Shown: positions 16,964 to 26,932, counted from the first letter of the stretch. The stretch: DNA of 33,033 bases from Enterobacterales bacterium (GCA_003864575.1 BHES01000028.1:1-33033); one strand, 5' to 3'. Numbers and translations are program-made. The notes: a model not told the origin generated them from the sequence alone.

Positions 16964-18655
16964 CTACGGCGCAACGACACCCGCCACAATACCCTTGTTC
17001 ATCTGCTGATCCAGTTGTTTTCCGTCAGCGGTGATCACGTGTAATTTACCGATTAACGTCGGTTGGAAATCCACGTTAGCAGGTATCTGGCCTTGTAAGT
17101 TGAGTTGCATGTTGGCGTTGCCCTGCAGGTCGAGATGCGGCCAGCCCCAGGCTTCCAGTACATTAACCGGCACGGCGCGTCCGTTCATCGCCACGGTAAA
17201 GTTACGCTGTGGTTGTTGATCGATACTGGCCGTTGCCTCAAGCAATCCTCCTTTTGTGAATGCACTCATCTCAGTAAATTTCACCTGACTGTCCGATGCT
17301 TCAAGCGCCAGGGAAGGTCGGCGTACATCGACTTTATTGAAAGTGGCATCGCTGGCATTGAGATTGAGCTTACCGGACCAGATCCCCCACTGGTGATCGC
17401 GCGCCAGCAGGAGGTTTGTGCCGAAACCATCCAAAGCAGTGAGCTGGAACGGGAACTGAGGGGAGATATCAATGATCAAATTACGGTTGGTCATTAACTT
17501 TCCGACGTACACTTCTGACAACCAGCCAGGCAGACTTTGTACCCACAGCTGACGCCAGTTTTGCGGCAGGGTATATTCCAGCGCGGCGACGGTGAGCTCA
17601 TCCAGCTGTAGTCTGTGGCTCTCACGTATCCAGTTGCCAGTGGTGCGTAGCAGGCCACCCTCCCAGCGCGCGCTGACCTGTTTGATGGCAATCCCCTGCG
17701 GCGAGAGGTCAAGATTGATAAGAGGGTCGATCACGTGCAAGCTACCGTTGATCATCTCTGTGGCGTTTAGTGATATTTCACCATCTTGACTCTGCCAGTC
17801 GCCTTTCTCGAAACTGACATCCTTCACCGACAAATCAACATCGCTGAAAGCCCAGTCCTGACCTTGCAAGCGGGCGTCGATCAAATCAAAGCGTTTAACG
17901 ATAACCTTTGGCTGCTGGTTAAACTCCTGCAGGAATGACGAAAGAGGCTGTGAGGTTTGTAATCGCACGTTGCTTAACCGCACATTGTCGACGGTCCAAC
18001 TGCCATCCGGTGCACGGCTGGCTTTGCCCGTTAGCTGACCCCGCGCCAAATCGCCGCCGAAGTTGCTCAATGTTAGCTGATTATTGTTGATTTGCCCCTG
18101 CACCAGAACGTTTTCGGCAGGAATACCATTCAGACTCAGCGACGCCGCACTCAGCTGGAATTCCGTATTTTCACCCAGCACATGCCCTGCTTTGGGCTGC
18201 CACGGATAAATGCCCGCATTTACCTGCTGACCATCGACCGCCCAGCTATTGGCATCGCCAGTGAGTGCCATTTTGCTTAGCTGAAGCGTGTTCGCCTGAA
18301 TGGGGAGATTTAACGCCGAAGGATTGAGATTGAGCCGCCCGTTGACCAGCACAATGCGGTCGAAGAAACGGGGTTCAGTAATCTGACGCCAGCTCAGATC
18401 CAGATTCACCTGAGCGGCGTTGAGCACATCGGGTTGATTTTTCTGCCCCAGTTTCACGCCGTTTAGCGTTATGCGCCCGGGTTCAGACCAGGTGTGATCA
18501 ATTTTTTCGACTGACAGGTGGTAATTGCTGTTATTGCTCATCCACTGGCTGAGCTGGCCAGCGGCCCAGCGGGTCTGTAGCACAACATAAAGCAACACGA
18601 TTGCCAGCACTAACAGCAGGAGGAGTGTCAGTAAAATTTTGCCGATAAATTTCAT
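16964..18655 (-). CDS. yicH: AsmA family protein YicH
   Basis: Inner-membrane anchored AsmA-like protein with a large periplasmic part. This family is linked to outer-membrane homeostasis and, for larger members, phospholipid transport; the role of YicH itself is unclear. The 563 aa (E. coli 569) begin with a basic start and one membrane helix (MKFIGKILLTLLLLLVLAIV, continuing to about 26). The following beta-rich region carries family-typical phrases: HTWSEPGRITLNGVKLG, GSWTVDNVRLSN, YTLPQNWRQLW, SLALEASDSQV, RAVPVNVLEAWGWP. It ends GIVAGVVAP. Its gene order with xanP is as in E. coli, although a terminator separates the two. Confidence 0.92.
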   Translation of the reverse strand: MKFIGKILLTLLLLLVLAIVLLYVVLQTRWAAGQLSQWMSNNSNYHLSVEKIDHTWSEPGRITLNGVKLGQKNQPDVLNAAQVNLDLSWRQITEPRFFDRIVLVNGRLNLNPSALNLPIQANTLQLSKMALTGDANSWAVDGQQVNAGIYPWQPKAGHVLGENTEFQLSAASLSLNGIPAENVLVQGQINNNQLTLSNFGGDLARGQLTGKASRAPDGSWTVDNVRLSNVRLQTSQPLSSFLQEFNQQPKVIVKRFDLIDARLQGQDWAFSDVDLSVKDVSFEKGDWQSQDGEISLNATEMINGSLHVIDPLINLDLSPQGIAIKQVSARWEGGLLRTTGNWIRESHRLQLDELTVAALEYTLPQNWRQLWVQSLPGWLSEVYVGKLMTNRNLIIDISPQFPFQLTALDGFGTNLLLARDHQWGIWSGKLNLNASDATFNKVDVRRPSLALEASDSQVKFTEMSAFTKGGLLEATASIDQQPQRNFTVAMNGRAVPVNVLEAWGWPHLDLQGNANMQLNLQGQIPANVDFQPTLIGKLHVITADGKQLDQQMNKGIVAGVVAP

Positions 18656-18695
18656 CGTCTGAATCCATATCCGTCAGGAAAGGGAAAAGAATACC

Positions 18696-18714
18696 CTGTT
18701 TATGCCGTAAACAG
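18696..18714. repeat. Inverted repeat between xanP and yicH
   Basis: A perfect 7-bp repeat CTGTTTA-TGCCG-TAAACAG lies 41-59 bases before the yicH start on the minus strand. It could be an operator or a leader hairpin. No T run follows. Confidence 0.5.
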
Positions 18715-18750
18715 TGGCCTTTCTCAATAGGTTAGCATGACAGAGACAAG

Positions 18751-18783
18751 AAAATGCGGCGAGGGTTCAGGACCTCTCACCGC
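18751..18783 (-). terminator. Terminator of xanP
   Basis: On the minus strand GCGGTGAG...CTCGCCGC (one G-T pair) is followed by ATTTTCTTG. It lies 25 bases past the xanP stop. Confidence 0.7.
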
Positions 18784-18807
18784 GTTTGCAGGGGTTACAG
18801 CAGAAGT

Positions 18808-20199
18808 TTACTTTTCGTGTGGAAAAATGAGATTCAACACAATGGCGGTGATACCGCCAGCTGCAATACCGGATGAGAGCAACGTTTTGAGCCAATCAGG
18901 CGCAAACTGCAGGATCAGTGGTTGCTGTGAAACACCCATTCCAACGGCCAGAGACAAGGCCATGATCATAATTGCGCGACGATTGAGGCGCTCACGCGAC
19001 ACAATACGAACGCCTGAAGCGGCAATAGTGCCAAACATGACGATAGTCGCCCCGCCAAGTACCGGTTCAGGAATGTGCTGAACAAGACCCGCTACCGCCG
19101 GGAACAGGCCCAGAACGATCAGCATCAGCGCAACCACAAAACCTACATAGCGGCTGGCCACACCGGTCAACTGGATAACACCGTTGTTCTGGCCAAAGCA
19201 GGAATTAGGGAACGTGTTGAAGACGGCTGAAAGCATCGAATTCAAGCCATTTGCCAACACGCCGCCTTTGATTCGCTTCATATAAAGTGGGCCACTGACC
19301 GGCTGCTCAGAAACATCGGAGGTGGCCGTGATATCGCCGATGGTCTCAAGCGACGTCACCATGAAAATTAACATCAGCGGAATAAGCAGATTCCAGTCAA
19401 ATCCCAGCCCGTAATAGAGCGGCGTTGGCAGCGTTATCCAGTGGCTTTGTGTTGGTGGTGCCGTTTCGGGCAGCATTCCCATCATCCATGCAGCCAGATA
19501 GCCGACAGCCATGGCGATCACTAGCGACGCGACGCGCAGATAAGGATTTTTCTGCCGGTTGAGCAGGATGATCACCACAAGGACAACGGCCGCGAGCAGT
19601 AGATTTTTTGGTGCGCCGAAGCTGTGATCACTCATCGCCGCATAACCGCCACCGATGGAAGTCAGGCCGACCTGAATCAATGACAGGCCAATGATCATCA
19701 CCACGATACCGGAAACTAGTGGTGTGATAACACGGCGCGCCAGATGCAGGAATCGCGAGAGAATAATTTCCGTACAGGATGCGACCATCAGCGTGCCAAA
19801 CAGTGCCGCCATCATAGTGGGTACGTCTGCCCCACCATTCTTTAGCGCCATGCCACCCATGATCAGCGGAGCCACGAAGTTAAAACTGGTGCCCTGAATC
19901 GACAGCAAACCTGAACCCACCGGCCCCCAGGTTTTAATCTGCAGAATAGATGCCAGTCCCGACGCAAAAAGCGACATGCTTATGATGTGCTGAGTATCTT
20001 GCGCCGGAAGTCCGAGCGCCTGACAAATCAGCAAGGCCGGAGTGATTACTGCGACAAACATCGCCAGCAGGTGCTGGCACGCCGCAAAGAGGGTTTGTGG
20101 CAGCGGAGGGCGGTCCTCAAGGCGATAAATTAACTCGCTGTTATGCGGGCGGGATAGTTCAGGGCGCTGAGTCTCAGGCTCTGCGGATTGCGTACTCAT
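18808..20199 (-). CDS. xanP: Xanthine:H+ symporter XanP (NCS2 family)
   Basis: Proton-coupled high-affinity xanthine importer of the nucleobase-ascorbate transporter (NAT/NCS2) family in the inner membrane. From ATG 20199 (MSTQSAEPE) it is 463 aa, the E. coli length; an ATG at 20214 would add five residues and neither start has a strong ribosome site. Seen: the conserved [24 protein letters not shown] near TM1 (H43 in CQHLLAM), [14 protein letters not shown] (100-113), the NAT signature region [20 protein letters not shown] (281-300) and [16 protein letters not shown]. About 12-14 hydrophobic segments are evident. It is divergent from gltS, and a consensus PurR box lies in its promoter. Confidence 0.95.
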   Translation of the reverse strand: MSTQSAEPETQRPELSRPHNSELIYRLEDRPPLPQTLFAACQHLLAMFVAVITPALLICQALGLPAQDTQHIISMSLFASGLASILQIKTWGPVGSGLLSIQGTSFNFVAPLIMGGMALKNGGADVPTMMAALFGTLMVASCTEIILSRFLHLARRVITPLVSGIVVMIIGLSLIQVGLTSIGGGYAAMSDHSFGAPKNLLLAAVVLVVIILLNRQKNPYLRVASLVIAMAVGYLAAWMMGMLPETAPPTQSHWITLPTPLYYGLGFDWNLLIPLMLIFMVTSLETIGDITATSDVSEQPVSGPLYMKRIKGGVLANGLNSMLSAVFNTFPNSCFGQNNGVIQLTGVASRYVGFVVALMLIVLGLFPAVAGLVQHIPEPVLGGATIVMFGTIAASGVRIVSRERLNRRAIMIMALSLAVGMGVSQQPLILQFAPDWLKTLLSSGIAAGGITAIVLNLIFPHEK

Positions 20200-20232
20200 G
20201 ATTGGGCCATCCATTAAGCGGCAAAGCGAGCA

Positions 20233-20260
20233 TTTTTAATGAAAATACGGACAAAAGCAA
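20233..20260 (-). promoter_or_regulatory. Candidate xanP promoter
   Basis: Minus strand TTGCTT (20260-20255), 16-bp spacer, TAAAAA (20238-20233). The -35 is the end of the PurR box. Both hexamers are moderate matches. Confidence 0.4.
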
Positions 20261-20270
20261 TCGTTTGCAT
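20255..20270 (-). promoter_or_regulatory. PurR operator (PUR box) in front of xanP
   Basis: AAGCAATCGTTTGCAT fits the PurR consensus ANGCAANCGNTTNCNT at every fixed position. It overlaps the candidate -35 of xanP, 56-71 bases before the start codon, which suits repression of a purine-base importer by PurR with hypoxanthine or guanine. Confidence 0.8.
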
Positions 20271-20437
20271 TGTCAGTTTTCTCCTCCTTTAATTGCGATT
20301 TAACGAGCATAAAGAGGCTGTTTTTCTTGCGTTGAGTTGGTTATTTGACTTCTAATCCCTTATCTGAAAAACATCAGTGAACTGGGATTCTTATAACTCA
20401 ATAATACTATTGGATTTTTTTAAAATGGAGCACTTCA

Positions 20438-21649
20438 ATGATTCATCTCGATACCTACGGCACGCTGGTTGCCGCCACGTTGGTACTCCTTCTGGGACGT
20501 AAATGCGTCCAGACAATTTCGTTCCTCAAGAAATACACCATTCCTGAACCTGTTGCAGGCGGTTTACTGGTCGCATTTCTGCTGCTATTGGCTAATCAGT
20601 TGTTCAGTTGGGAAGTCACCTTTGTTATGTCGCTGAAAGAGCCGCTGATGCTGGCTTTCTTCGCCACTATCGGTCTGAATGCCAACCTCGCAAGCCTGCG
20701 ATCCGGCGGCAAGGCGCTCGCCTTGCTGGTGTTCGTCGTGCTGGGGTTATTGCTGCTGCAAAATGCGATTGGCATCGGCATGGCAAAATTACTCGGGCTC
20801 GACCCACTGATGGGGCTGTTGGCTGGCTCAATCACCTTGTCAGGTGGGCACGGCACTGGCGCTGCCTGGAGTAAATTATTTAGCGAAAAGTACGGTTTTG
20901 AAAATGCGACAGAAGTGGCTATGGCGTGTGCGACCTTTGGTCTGGTGCTGGGTGGCATTATCGGCGGGCCCGTTGCCCGTTACCTGGTCAGCCACTCTTC
21001 CACGCCCAATGGTTCGCCTGAAGATGCCGTAGATCCCAGCGCGTTTGAAAAGCCCACGATTGGCCGAATGATCACGCCTTTGGTGATGGTGGAGACCATT
21101 GCGCTGATTGCTATCTGCCTCACGGCAGGCAGCCATGTTTCGACTCTGTTGCAGGGTTCAGCTTTCGAAATCCCGACCTTTGTTTGCGTGCTTTTTGTCG
21201 GGGTTACCCTCAGTAATGTGCTGGCGTGGCTGGGCTTTTACCGGGTCTTTGATCGCGCGGTGTCTGTGCTGGGTAATGTCAGTCTTTCACTGTTTCTGGC
21301 GATGGCGCTGATGAGCCTCAAGTTGTGGGAAATGGCATCACTGGCATTGCCAATGATGGCGATTCTGGGCGTGCAGGCACTGACAATGGCGCTGTATGCC
21401 ATCTTCGTCACTTACCGGGTGATGGGGAAGAACTATGACGCGGCGGTACTGGCAGCGGGGCACTGCGGTTTTGGACTGGGGGCAACGCCCACGGCAATTG
21501 CCAATATGCAGGCGATCACCAATCGCTTTGGGCCGTCACACCTGGCCTTCTTAGTGGTGCCTATGGTCGGTGCATTCTTTATTGATATCGCCAATGCGAT
21601 AGTCATCAAATTATTCTTGTTGTTGCCGGTATTCCCTGCCATCGCATAA
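20438..21649 (+). CDS. gltS: Sodium/glutamate symporter GltS
   Basis: Inner-membrane Na+-coupled glutamate importer of the ESS family. The 403 aa (E. coli 401) show two inverted halves, each with a reentrant-loop motif: SGGHGTGAAW (135-144) in the first and GHCGFGLGATPTAIANM (about 341-357) in the second. About ten hydrophobic segments are visible. The start follows TGGAG nine bases upstream and the N-terminus (MIHLDTYGTLVAATLVLLLG) matches the family. Convergent with recG, divergent from xanP. Confidence 0.96.
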   Translation: MIHLDTYGTLVAATLVLLLGRKCVQTISFLKKYTIPEPVAGGLLVAFLLLLANQLFSWEVTFVMSLKEPLMLAFFATIGLNANLASLRSGGKALALLVFVVLGLLLLQNAIGIGMAKLLGLDPLMGLLAGSITLSGGHGTGAAWSKLFSEKYGFENATEVAMACATFGLVLGGIIGGPVARYLVSHSSTPNGSPEDAVDPSAFEKPTIGRMITPLVMVETIALIAICLTAGSHVSTLLQGSAFEIPTFVCVLFVGVTLSNVLAWLGFYRVFDRAVSVLGNVSLSLFLAMALMSLKLWEMASLALPMMAILGVQALTMALYAIFVTYRVMGKNYDAAVLAAGHCGFGLGATPTAIANMQAITNRFGPSHLAFLVVPMVGAFFIDIANAIVIKLFLLLPVFPAIA

Positions 21650-21656
21650 TGAAATT

Positions 21657-21676
21657 GAGTGCCAGGGAAGGCATTC
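21657..21676. terminator. Possible hairpin between gltS and recG
   Basis: GAGTGCC-AGGGAA-GGCATTC forms a 7-bp stem (one G-T pair) seven bases after the gltS stop. No proper T run on either strand, so termination is uncertain. Confidence 0.35.
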
Positions 21677-21698
21677 AAATACGGCATAAAAGAGGATA

Positions 21699-23780
21699 TC
21701 AGGCGTTAGTATATCGAACGCGTTCCGGTAACCAGCGTTCGATGAGAGCATGAGCGTGCTGGGGAAACTGCTGTTGCAGATAGCGGGCAACCCGTTGTAC
21801 TTCAGGGATCATTGCCTGATCACGTAATAAATCTGCGACTTTAAACTCGGCGCTGCCGGTCTGACGTGTGCCGAGTAATTCGCCCGGCCCGCGTATTTCT
21901 AAATCTTGCTGTGCAATCACAAACCCGTCATTACTGTCGCGCAGAACCTGTAGTCGTTTTTGCGCCGTTTTGCTGAGCGGGGTTTTATATAACAGGACAC
22001 AATGTGAAGCGATGGCACCCCGGCCAACGCGACCACGCAGCTGGTGCAGTTGAGCGAGCCCCAGACGTTCCGGATTCTCGATAATCATCAGGCTGGCGTT
22101 TGGTACGTCGACACCCACCTCAATCACTGTCGTCGCGACCAGCAGCTGCACTTCACCCAGCTTGAAAGCCTGCATTACTGCTAGCTTTTCCTGAGCTTTC
22201 ATTCGTCCATGTACCAAGCCGATTTTCAGCCCCGGCAGGGCGACTTTCAACCCTTCCCAAGTCGCTTCCGCCGCCTGAGCTTCCAGCATTTCCGATTCTT
22301 CAATCAGCGTGCAGACCCAGTAAGCCTGGCGGTTTTCCTGCTCGCAGGCACTTTTTACCCTGGCGATAATATCGCTGCGGCGGGTGTCGGGAATGGCGAC
22401 AGTCGTGACCGGCGTTCTGCCCGGCGGCAGTTCATCGATCACGGAGGTATCGAGATCGGCATAAGCGGTCATTGCCAGCGTGCGTGGGATTGGTGTGGCG
22501 GTCATAATTAACTGATGAGGGTGGAAACCTTGCTGTTTTCCTTTCTCCCACAATGCCAGTCGCTGGTGGACACCAAACCGGTGTTGTTCATCGATAATGA
22601 CCAGCGCGAGGGAGGAGAACAGAACTTGTTCCTGGAAAATCGCATGTGTCCCGACCACCATGGAAACCTGACCGCTGGCAATCGCCTCTTGTTGCGCCTG
22701 TCTTGCTTTACCTTTTTGCTTACCCGCCAGCCAGCCAACCTGGATACCCAACGGCTCGAACCACTGACGGAAGTTATTAGCATGTTGTTCAGCCAGAAGT
22801 TCGGTGGGTGCCATCAAGCCCACCTGCTTACCTTGTGCAATGGCACACAGCGCGGCTAATGCAGCAACCAACGTCTTACCCGAACCCACATCTCCTTGAA
22901 CCAGACGCATCATCGGGTAGCCTTTAGCCAAATCTTGCTCTATTTCGGCCACGACGCGCTGTTGCGCACCCGTTGGTCGGAAGGGCAGTGAGTCTAAAAA
23001 CAGGTTTTTGAGGCGATTATCGTGCTGCAGCGGTAATGCTTTATAGCTTTGGGTTCCGGCACGTACGGCCAGCATACTCAGGTTATGCGCCAGCAGCTCT
23101 TCCATAATCAGCCGGCGTTGTGCCGGATGCTGGCCCTTCTCAAGGTCAGCGAGCTGAATATCAGGCGGCGGGCGGTGCAGGAGATGCAAGGCTTTAGGCA
23201 GTGAAATCAGCGAACGGCTCAGTTCTTCCGGCAAAAGCTCGATGATAGGGACGGTATTGAGCAGTTCGAGTGCTTGATCGGTCAGCTTACGCAGCGTTGC
23301 CTGACGAATACCTTCAGTGGTCGGGTAGACTGGCGTTAATGACTCCTGCAGGACGACTTCGCTATTCTCACCCTGAATACGGTATTCCGGGTGGATAATT
23401 TCAGCGCCGTGAGTTCCACGTTTGATTTCGCCGTAAGCCGTTACGCGACGACCCGTTGCCAGGCTGTTTTTCATCGCCGCGTTGAAGTTGAAGAAGCGTA
23501 AAGTGACGATACCCGAACCATCGCTTATCTGGCAGGTCATCATCCTGCGGCGGCCAAAGCTGATATCGCTGCGCAAAACTTCGCCTTCTACTGTGGCAAA
23601 AATTCCGGGGAGTAAATCAGTAATAGCGTACAGGCGAGTGCGATCTTCATAACGCAACGGGAGGTGAAGCAGGAGATCCTGGATTGTTTCGAGGCCGAGT
23701 TTAGCGAGCTTCTCTGCCTGACTGGCTCCAACGCCGGAAAGTGACGTGAGCGGAATGGCGTCGAGCAGGCGGCCTTTCAT
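21699..23780 (-). CDS. recG: ATP-dependent DNA helicase RecG
   Basis: Branch-migration helicase that reverses stalled forks and processes Holliday junctions, R-loops and D-loops. The 693 aa equal E. coli. The wedge OB-fold domain (about 55-165, containing GRRRMMTCQISDGSG) precedes the superfamily 2 motor: Walker A GDVGSGKT (296-303), motif II DEQH (397-400), motif III MTATPIPRTLAM, motif VI QLRGRVGRG. The ATG overlaps the trmH stop (ATGA), so the two are translationally coupled at the distal end of the gmk-rpoZ-spoT-trmH-recG operon. Confidence 0.98.
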   Translation of the reverse strand: MKGRLLDAIPLTSLSGVGASQAEKLAKLGLETIQDLLLHLPLRYEDRTRLYAITDLLPGIFATVEGEVLRSDISFGRRRMMTCQISDGSGIVTLRFFNFNAAMKNSLATGRRVTAYGEIKRGTHGAEIIHPEYRIQGENSEVVLQESLTPVYPTTEGIRQATLRKLTDQALELLNTVPIIELLPEELSRSLISLPKALHLLHRPPPDIQLADLEKGQHPAQRRLIMEELLAHNLSMLAVRAGTQSYKALPLQHDNRLKNLFLDSLPFRPTGAQQRVVAEIEQDLAKGYPMMRLVQGDVGSGKTLVAALAALCAIAQGKQVGLMAPTELLAEQHANNFRQWFEPLGIQVGWLAGKQKGKARQAQQEAIASGQVSMVVGTHAIFQEQVLFSSLALVIIDEQHRFGVHQRLALWEKGKQQGFHPHQLIMTATPIPRTLAMTAYADLDTSVIDELPPGRTPVTTVAIPDTRRSDIIARVKSACEQENRQAYWVCTLIEESEMLEAQAAEATWEGLKVALPGLKIGLVHGRMKAQEKLAVMQAFKLGEVQLLVATTVIEVGVDVPNASLMIIENPERLGLAQLHQLRGRVGRGAIASHCVLLYKTPLSKTAQKRLQVLRDSNDGFVIAQQDLEIRGPGELLGTRQTGSAEFKVADLLRDQAMIPEVQRVARYLQQQFPQHAHALIERWLPERVRYTNA

Positions 23781-24472
23781 CTTTTAACCGTCATCTGCAT
23801 GGCAGCCCACCACTGTTCGTCAGCAATGATTTGCCCGGTTTCATCGATAAAAGGGCGGGGTAATTTTTTGCGTTTTGCGACGTTGGACAATACCGGATAG
23901 CCACCATCAAACAACAGACGTTGTTGTTCTTTGGGGCTCAAGGGGCTTATCTGACGCCGATACATGCCCGCATTTTCACGCTGACGTTGTGCTTCATACA
24001 AAATCAGCGCAGAGGCTACAGAGACATTAAGCGACTGAACCATTCCTGCCATCGGAATCACAATGTCGCTATCAGCCAGTGCCAGCGCTTCGGGTGTAAT
24101 ACCGGTTTTTTCCTGGCCGAGCAGAATGCAGGTTGGGCGAGTGTAATCGATGGTGCGAAAGTCTACGGCTTTATCAGACAGATGTGTTGCCAACACCTGC
24201 ATACCTTTCGCCTTCATTTTGGCGACGGCATCCTGAATAGTTTGATGCGTTTTGACCTGAACCCAACTGTTGCTGCCTGCGGCCGAAGAGACTAGGGTCC
24301 GCATCCGGCTTGATGGCCAGACAGCATGAATTTCATGTACACCCACTGCATCAGCAGTACGAATGACAGCAGCAATGTTATGCGGCTTGTGGACTTCTTC
24401 CATACATACCGTCAGGTCTGGCTGACGGGCTGCAAGCATTTCACAGATGCGCGCATAACGTTCAGGAGTCAT
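23777..24472 (-). CDS. trmH: tRNA (guanosine-18-2'-O)-methyltransferase
   Basis: SPOUT-class enzyme making Gm18 in the D-loop of tRNAs (formerly SpoU). The 231 aa (E. coli 229) carry motif 1 NIAAVIRT (32-39, catalytic Arg), motif 2 LLGQEKTG (117-124) and motif 3 IPMAGMVQSLNVSVA (139-153), which together build the trefoil-knot SAM site. The start is 5 bases after the spoT stop and its stop overlaps the recG start. Confidence 0.97.
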   Translation of the reverse strand: MTPERYARICEMLAARQPDLTVCMEEVHKPHNIAAVIRTADAVGVHEIHAVWPSSRMRTLVSSAAGSNSWVQVKTHQTIQDAVAKMKAKGMQVLATHLSDKAVDFRTIDYTRPTCILLGQEKTGITPEALALADSDIVIPMAGMVQSLNVSVASALILYEAQRQRENAGMYRRQISPLSPKEQQRLLFDGGYPVLSNVAKRKKLPRPFIDETGQIIADEQWWAAMQMTVKR

Positions 24473-24477
24473 GACAT

Positions 24478-26583
24478 TTAGTTTCGGTTACGGCTGACTT
24501 TGATGACATCCGGCATGATGCGAATTTTCCGCATAATATTCGCCAGATGTACACGATCGCGGGTTGTCAGGCGAATGAAGGCGCTGTACACGCGACCATC
24601 TTTTTCTTCGGTGCTAAGGCTTTGAATATTAGACTGTGCCGCGTTAATCGCCGCGGTCAGATTGGCCAGAGCGCCCTGATGGTTGAACATATCGACTTTG
24701 ATTTCAGCGATAAATTCTTGATCGGTTTCTTGATCATCCCAGTCGACTGCCATGAATTTTTCGGGCTCTTTTTGGTAGCCACGAATATTACGGCAGGACT
24801 CATGGTGAACCACCAGACCTTTTCCCGGGCTGACGTGGGCAATAATAGGGTCACCCGGAATAGGGCGGCAACATTTGGCAAAGGTGATCAGCACGCCATC
24901 GGCGCCCTTAATCGGCAGATTGCGTGTTCCGCTGGTTGCCATTGACGATTGGTCACCCATCAGATTTTTAGCCACTACCACGCTCATGGCATTCCCCAGA
25001 CCAATTTCGGCCAGCAGGTCATCCATGGTTGGGAGCTTCATGCGGTCCAGTTCGTTTTTGATATTTTCTGGCGGAAGATCGGAGATTTTCTTGCCATTGC
25101 CCAAAGCATGATTGAGCAAACGACGGCCAAGTGAAACGGAGTCATCACGTTTAAGGTTCTTGAGCATCTGGCGAATTTTGGCACGGGCGCGTGAGCTCAC
25201 AACGAAATTAAGCCAGGCCGCGTTTGGACGGGCACCCGGTGCAGTAATAATCTCGATGGTCTGGCCGCTGGTCAGTGGCTGCGACAGCGGGTAAGGCTGA
25301 CGGTCCACACGCGCACCAACGCAGGCATGACCAATGTCGGTATGTACGGCGTAGGCGAAGTCTACCGGTGTTGCTCCAGCAGGTAGCTCAACAATACGGC
25401 CTTCTGGCGTGAAAACGTAGATTTCATCCGGGAACAAGTCTGATTTGACGCTTTCGATGAATTCGAAGGAGTTCCCTGCGCTTTGTTGTAACTCGAGCAG
25501 GCTTTGTAGCCAACGCTGTGCACGAATTTGCGCCGTCGTGCTGTTCTCGCCATTCTCTTTATAAGCCCAATGAGCGGCAACCCCCATCTCTGCCATCTGA
25601 TCCATATCTTCAGTACGGATCTGAACCTCAACCGGTACGCCGTGAGGGCCGATAAGGGAGGTGTGCAGAGATTGATAGCCGTTGGCTTTTGGAATGGCAA
25701 TGTAATCTTTAACTCTGCCCGGGCGCGGCTTGTACAAGCTATGCGCCTGGCCTAACACCCGATAGCAGGTGTCGAGTTCTTTGACGATGACCCGGAAAGC
25801 GTAGATATCCATGATGGAATGGAAGCGTTGCTCTTTCAGGTGCATCTTGCAGTAGATCGAATAGAGGTGTTTTTCGCGACCACTGACCCGGCATTGAATG
25901 CCTGCCTCGGTTAAACGCCCTTCGATTTCAGAAAGAATCTTCTGAATCATCTCTTTACGGTTACCACGCGCGGCTTTCACCACTTCTTTAATGACGCGAT
26001 AACGGTTCGGATAGAGTGCTTCAAAACCCAGCTCTTCGAGCTCAGTTTTCAGATGGTGAATGCCCAAACGGTGTGCCAGCGGGCTGTAAATTTCCAGCGT
26101 TTCGCGGGCAATACGGCGGCGTTTATCTGGGCGTAAAGAGCCCAAAGTGCGCATGTTATGGGTACGGTCGGCGAGTTTGATCAAAATGACGCGGATGTCT
26201 TGCACCATCGCCATGATCATTTTGCGAAAGTTTTCCGCCTGAGCTTCTTTCTTATCGCGGAATTTCAGCTTGTCCAGCTTGGAAACGCCTTCAACCAGCT
26301 CGGCCACGCTTTTGCCGAACAGTTGTTCCATATCCTGATATGTCGCAGGCGTGTCTTCAATAACGTCGTGTAATAACGCCGCCATCAGAGTCTCATGATC
26401 GAGCCTCATTTCAGCCAAAATACAGGCCACAGCTACCGGGTGAGTAATGTAAGGCTCACCGCTGGAGCGAGTCTGCCCCTCGTGCGCGTCCCGCGCAACG
26501 AGGTAAGCCTGCACGAGGCGCTTGATTTGCTCCTCCGGCAGGTATTTTTGAATCAGTTGATTCAGGCTTTCGAAGATGTACAA
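24478..26583 (-). CDS. spoT: Bifunctional (p)ppGpp synthase/hydrolase SpoT
   Basis: Sets the alarmone level during starvation, chiefly by Mn-dependent hydrolysis of ppGpp with weak synthesis. The 701 aa (E. coli 702) hold an HD hydrolase domain (H72-D73 in LLHDVIED), a synthetase-like domain (SGREKHLYSIYCKM, YIAIPKANGYQSLHT), a TGS domain (about 388-447, EIYVFTPEGRIVELPAGATP) that contacts acyl carrier protein in E. coli, a zinc-finger/helical part (FAKCCRPIPGDPI) and a C-terminal ACT domain (about 626-701, ending RIMPDVIKVSRNRN). It lies 19 bases after rpoZ in the gmk operon. Confidence 0.98.
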   Translation of the reverse strand: MYIFESLNQLIQKYLPEEQIKRLVQAYLVARDAHEGQTRSSGEPYITHPVAVACILAEMRLDHETLMAALLHDVIEDTPATYQDMEQLFGKSVAELVEGVSKLDKLKFRDKKEAQAENFRKMIMAMVQDIRVILIKLADRTHNMRTLGSLRPDKRRRIARETLEIYSPLAHRLGIHHLKTELEELGFEALYPNRYRVIKEVVKAARGNRKEMIQKILSEIEGRLTEAGIQCRVSGREKHLYSIYCKMHLKEQRFHSIMDIYAFRVIVKELDTCYRVLGQAHSLYKPRPGRVKDYIAIPKANGYQSLHTSLIGPHGVPVEVQIRTEDMDQMAEMGVAAHWAYKENGENSTTAQIRAQRWLQSLLELQQSAGNSFEFIESVKSDLFPDEIYVFTPEGRIVELPAGATPVDFAYAVHTDIGHACVGARVDRQPYPLSQPLTSGQTIEIITAPGARPNAAWLNFVVSSRARAKIRQMLKNLKRDDSVSLGRRLLNHALGNGKKISDLPPENIKNELDRMKLPTMDDLLAEIGLGNAMSVVVAKNLMGDQSSMATSGTRNLPIKGADGVLITFAKCCRPIPGDPIIAHVSPGKGLVVHHESCRNIRGYQKEPEKFMAVDWDDQETDQEFIAEIKVDMFNHQGALANLTAAINAAQSNIQSLSTEEKDGRVYSAFIRLTTRDRVHLANIMRKIRIMPDVIKVSRNRN

Positions 26584-26602
26584 GTGAGATCCGTTTCGTT
26601 AA

Positions 26603-26878
26603 TTAACGACGGCCTTCAGCGATGGCAGTAACTGCCTGAATCTCTGCGGCTTCCTGCTCTTGTTGTTCCTGGCGATCGCGAACATCAAGGATCTTATTCG
26701 TGATCAAGCCTTCTTCGATTTCGCGCAGGGCGATAACGGTGACTTTGTCGTTTTCTTCAGCGACCAGTGGATCTTTACCACCAGATTGGAGCTGGCGTGC
26801 GCGACGAGCAGCCACCAACACCAGGTCAAAACGGTTACCAATTTTTTCTACAGCGTCTTGAACAGTTACGCGTGCCAT
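26603..26878 (-). CDS. rpoZ: RNA polymerase omega subunit
   Basis: Small subunit that chaperones beta-prime folding and, with it, forms ppGpp site 1. The 91 aa equal E. coli in length. Conserved [20 protein letters not shown] and [13 protein letters not shown] are present, followed by the glutamine/glutamate-rich tail [10 protein letters not shown]. It lies between gmk (54 bases) and spoT (19 bases). Having omega, the GTP-supplying kinase Gmk and SpoT in one operon ties it to ppGpp control. Confidence 0.98.
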   Translation of the reverse strand: MARVTVQDAVEKIGNRFDLVLVAARRARQLQSGGKDPLVAEENDKVTVIALREIEEGLITNKILDVRDRQEQQEQEAAEIQAVTAIAEGRR

Positions 26879-26932
26879 ATATGTGCTACTCCACAGGGGG
26901 ACGAAAGACTGGGCATAATACTGAAAGTGACT

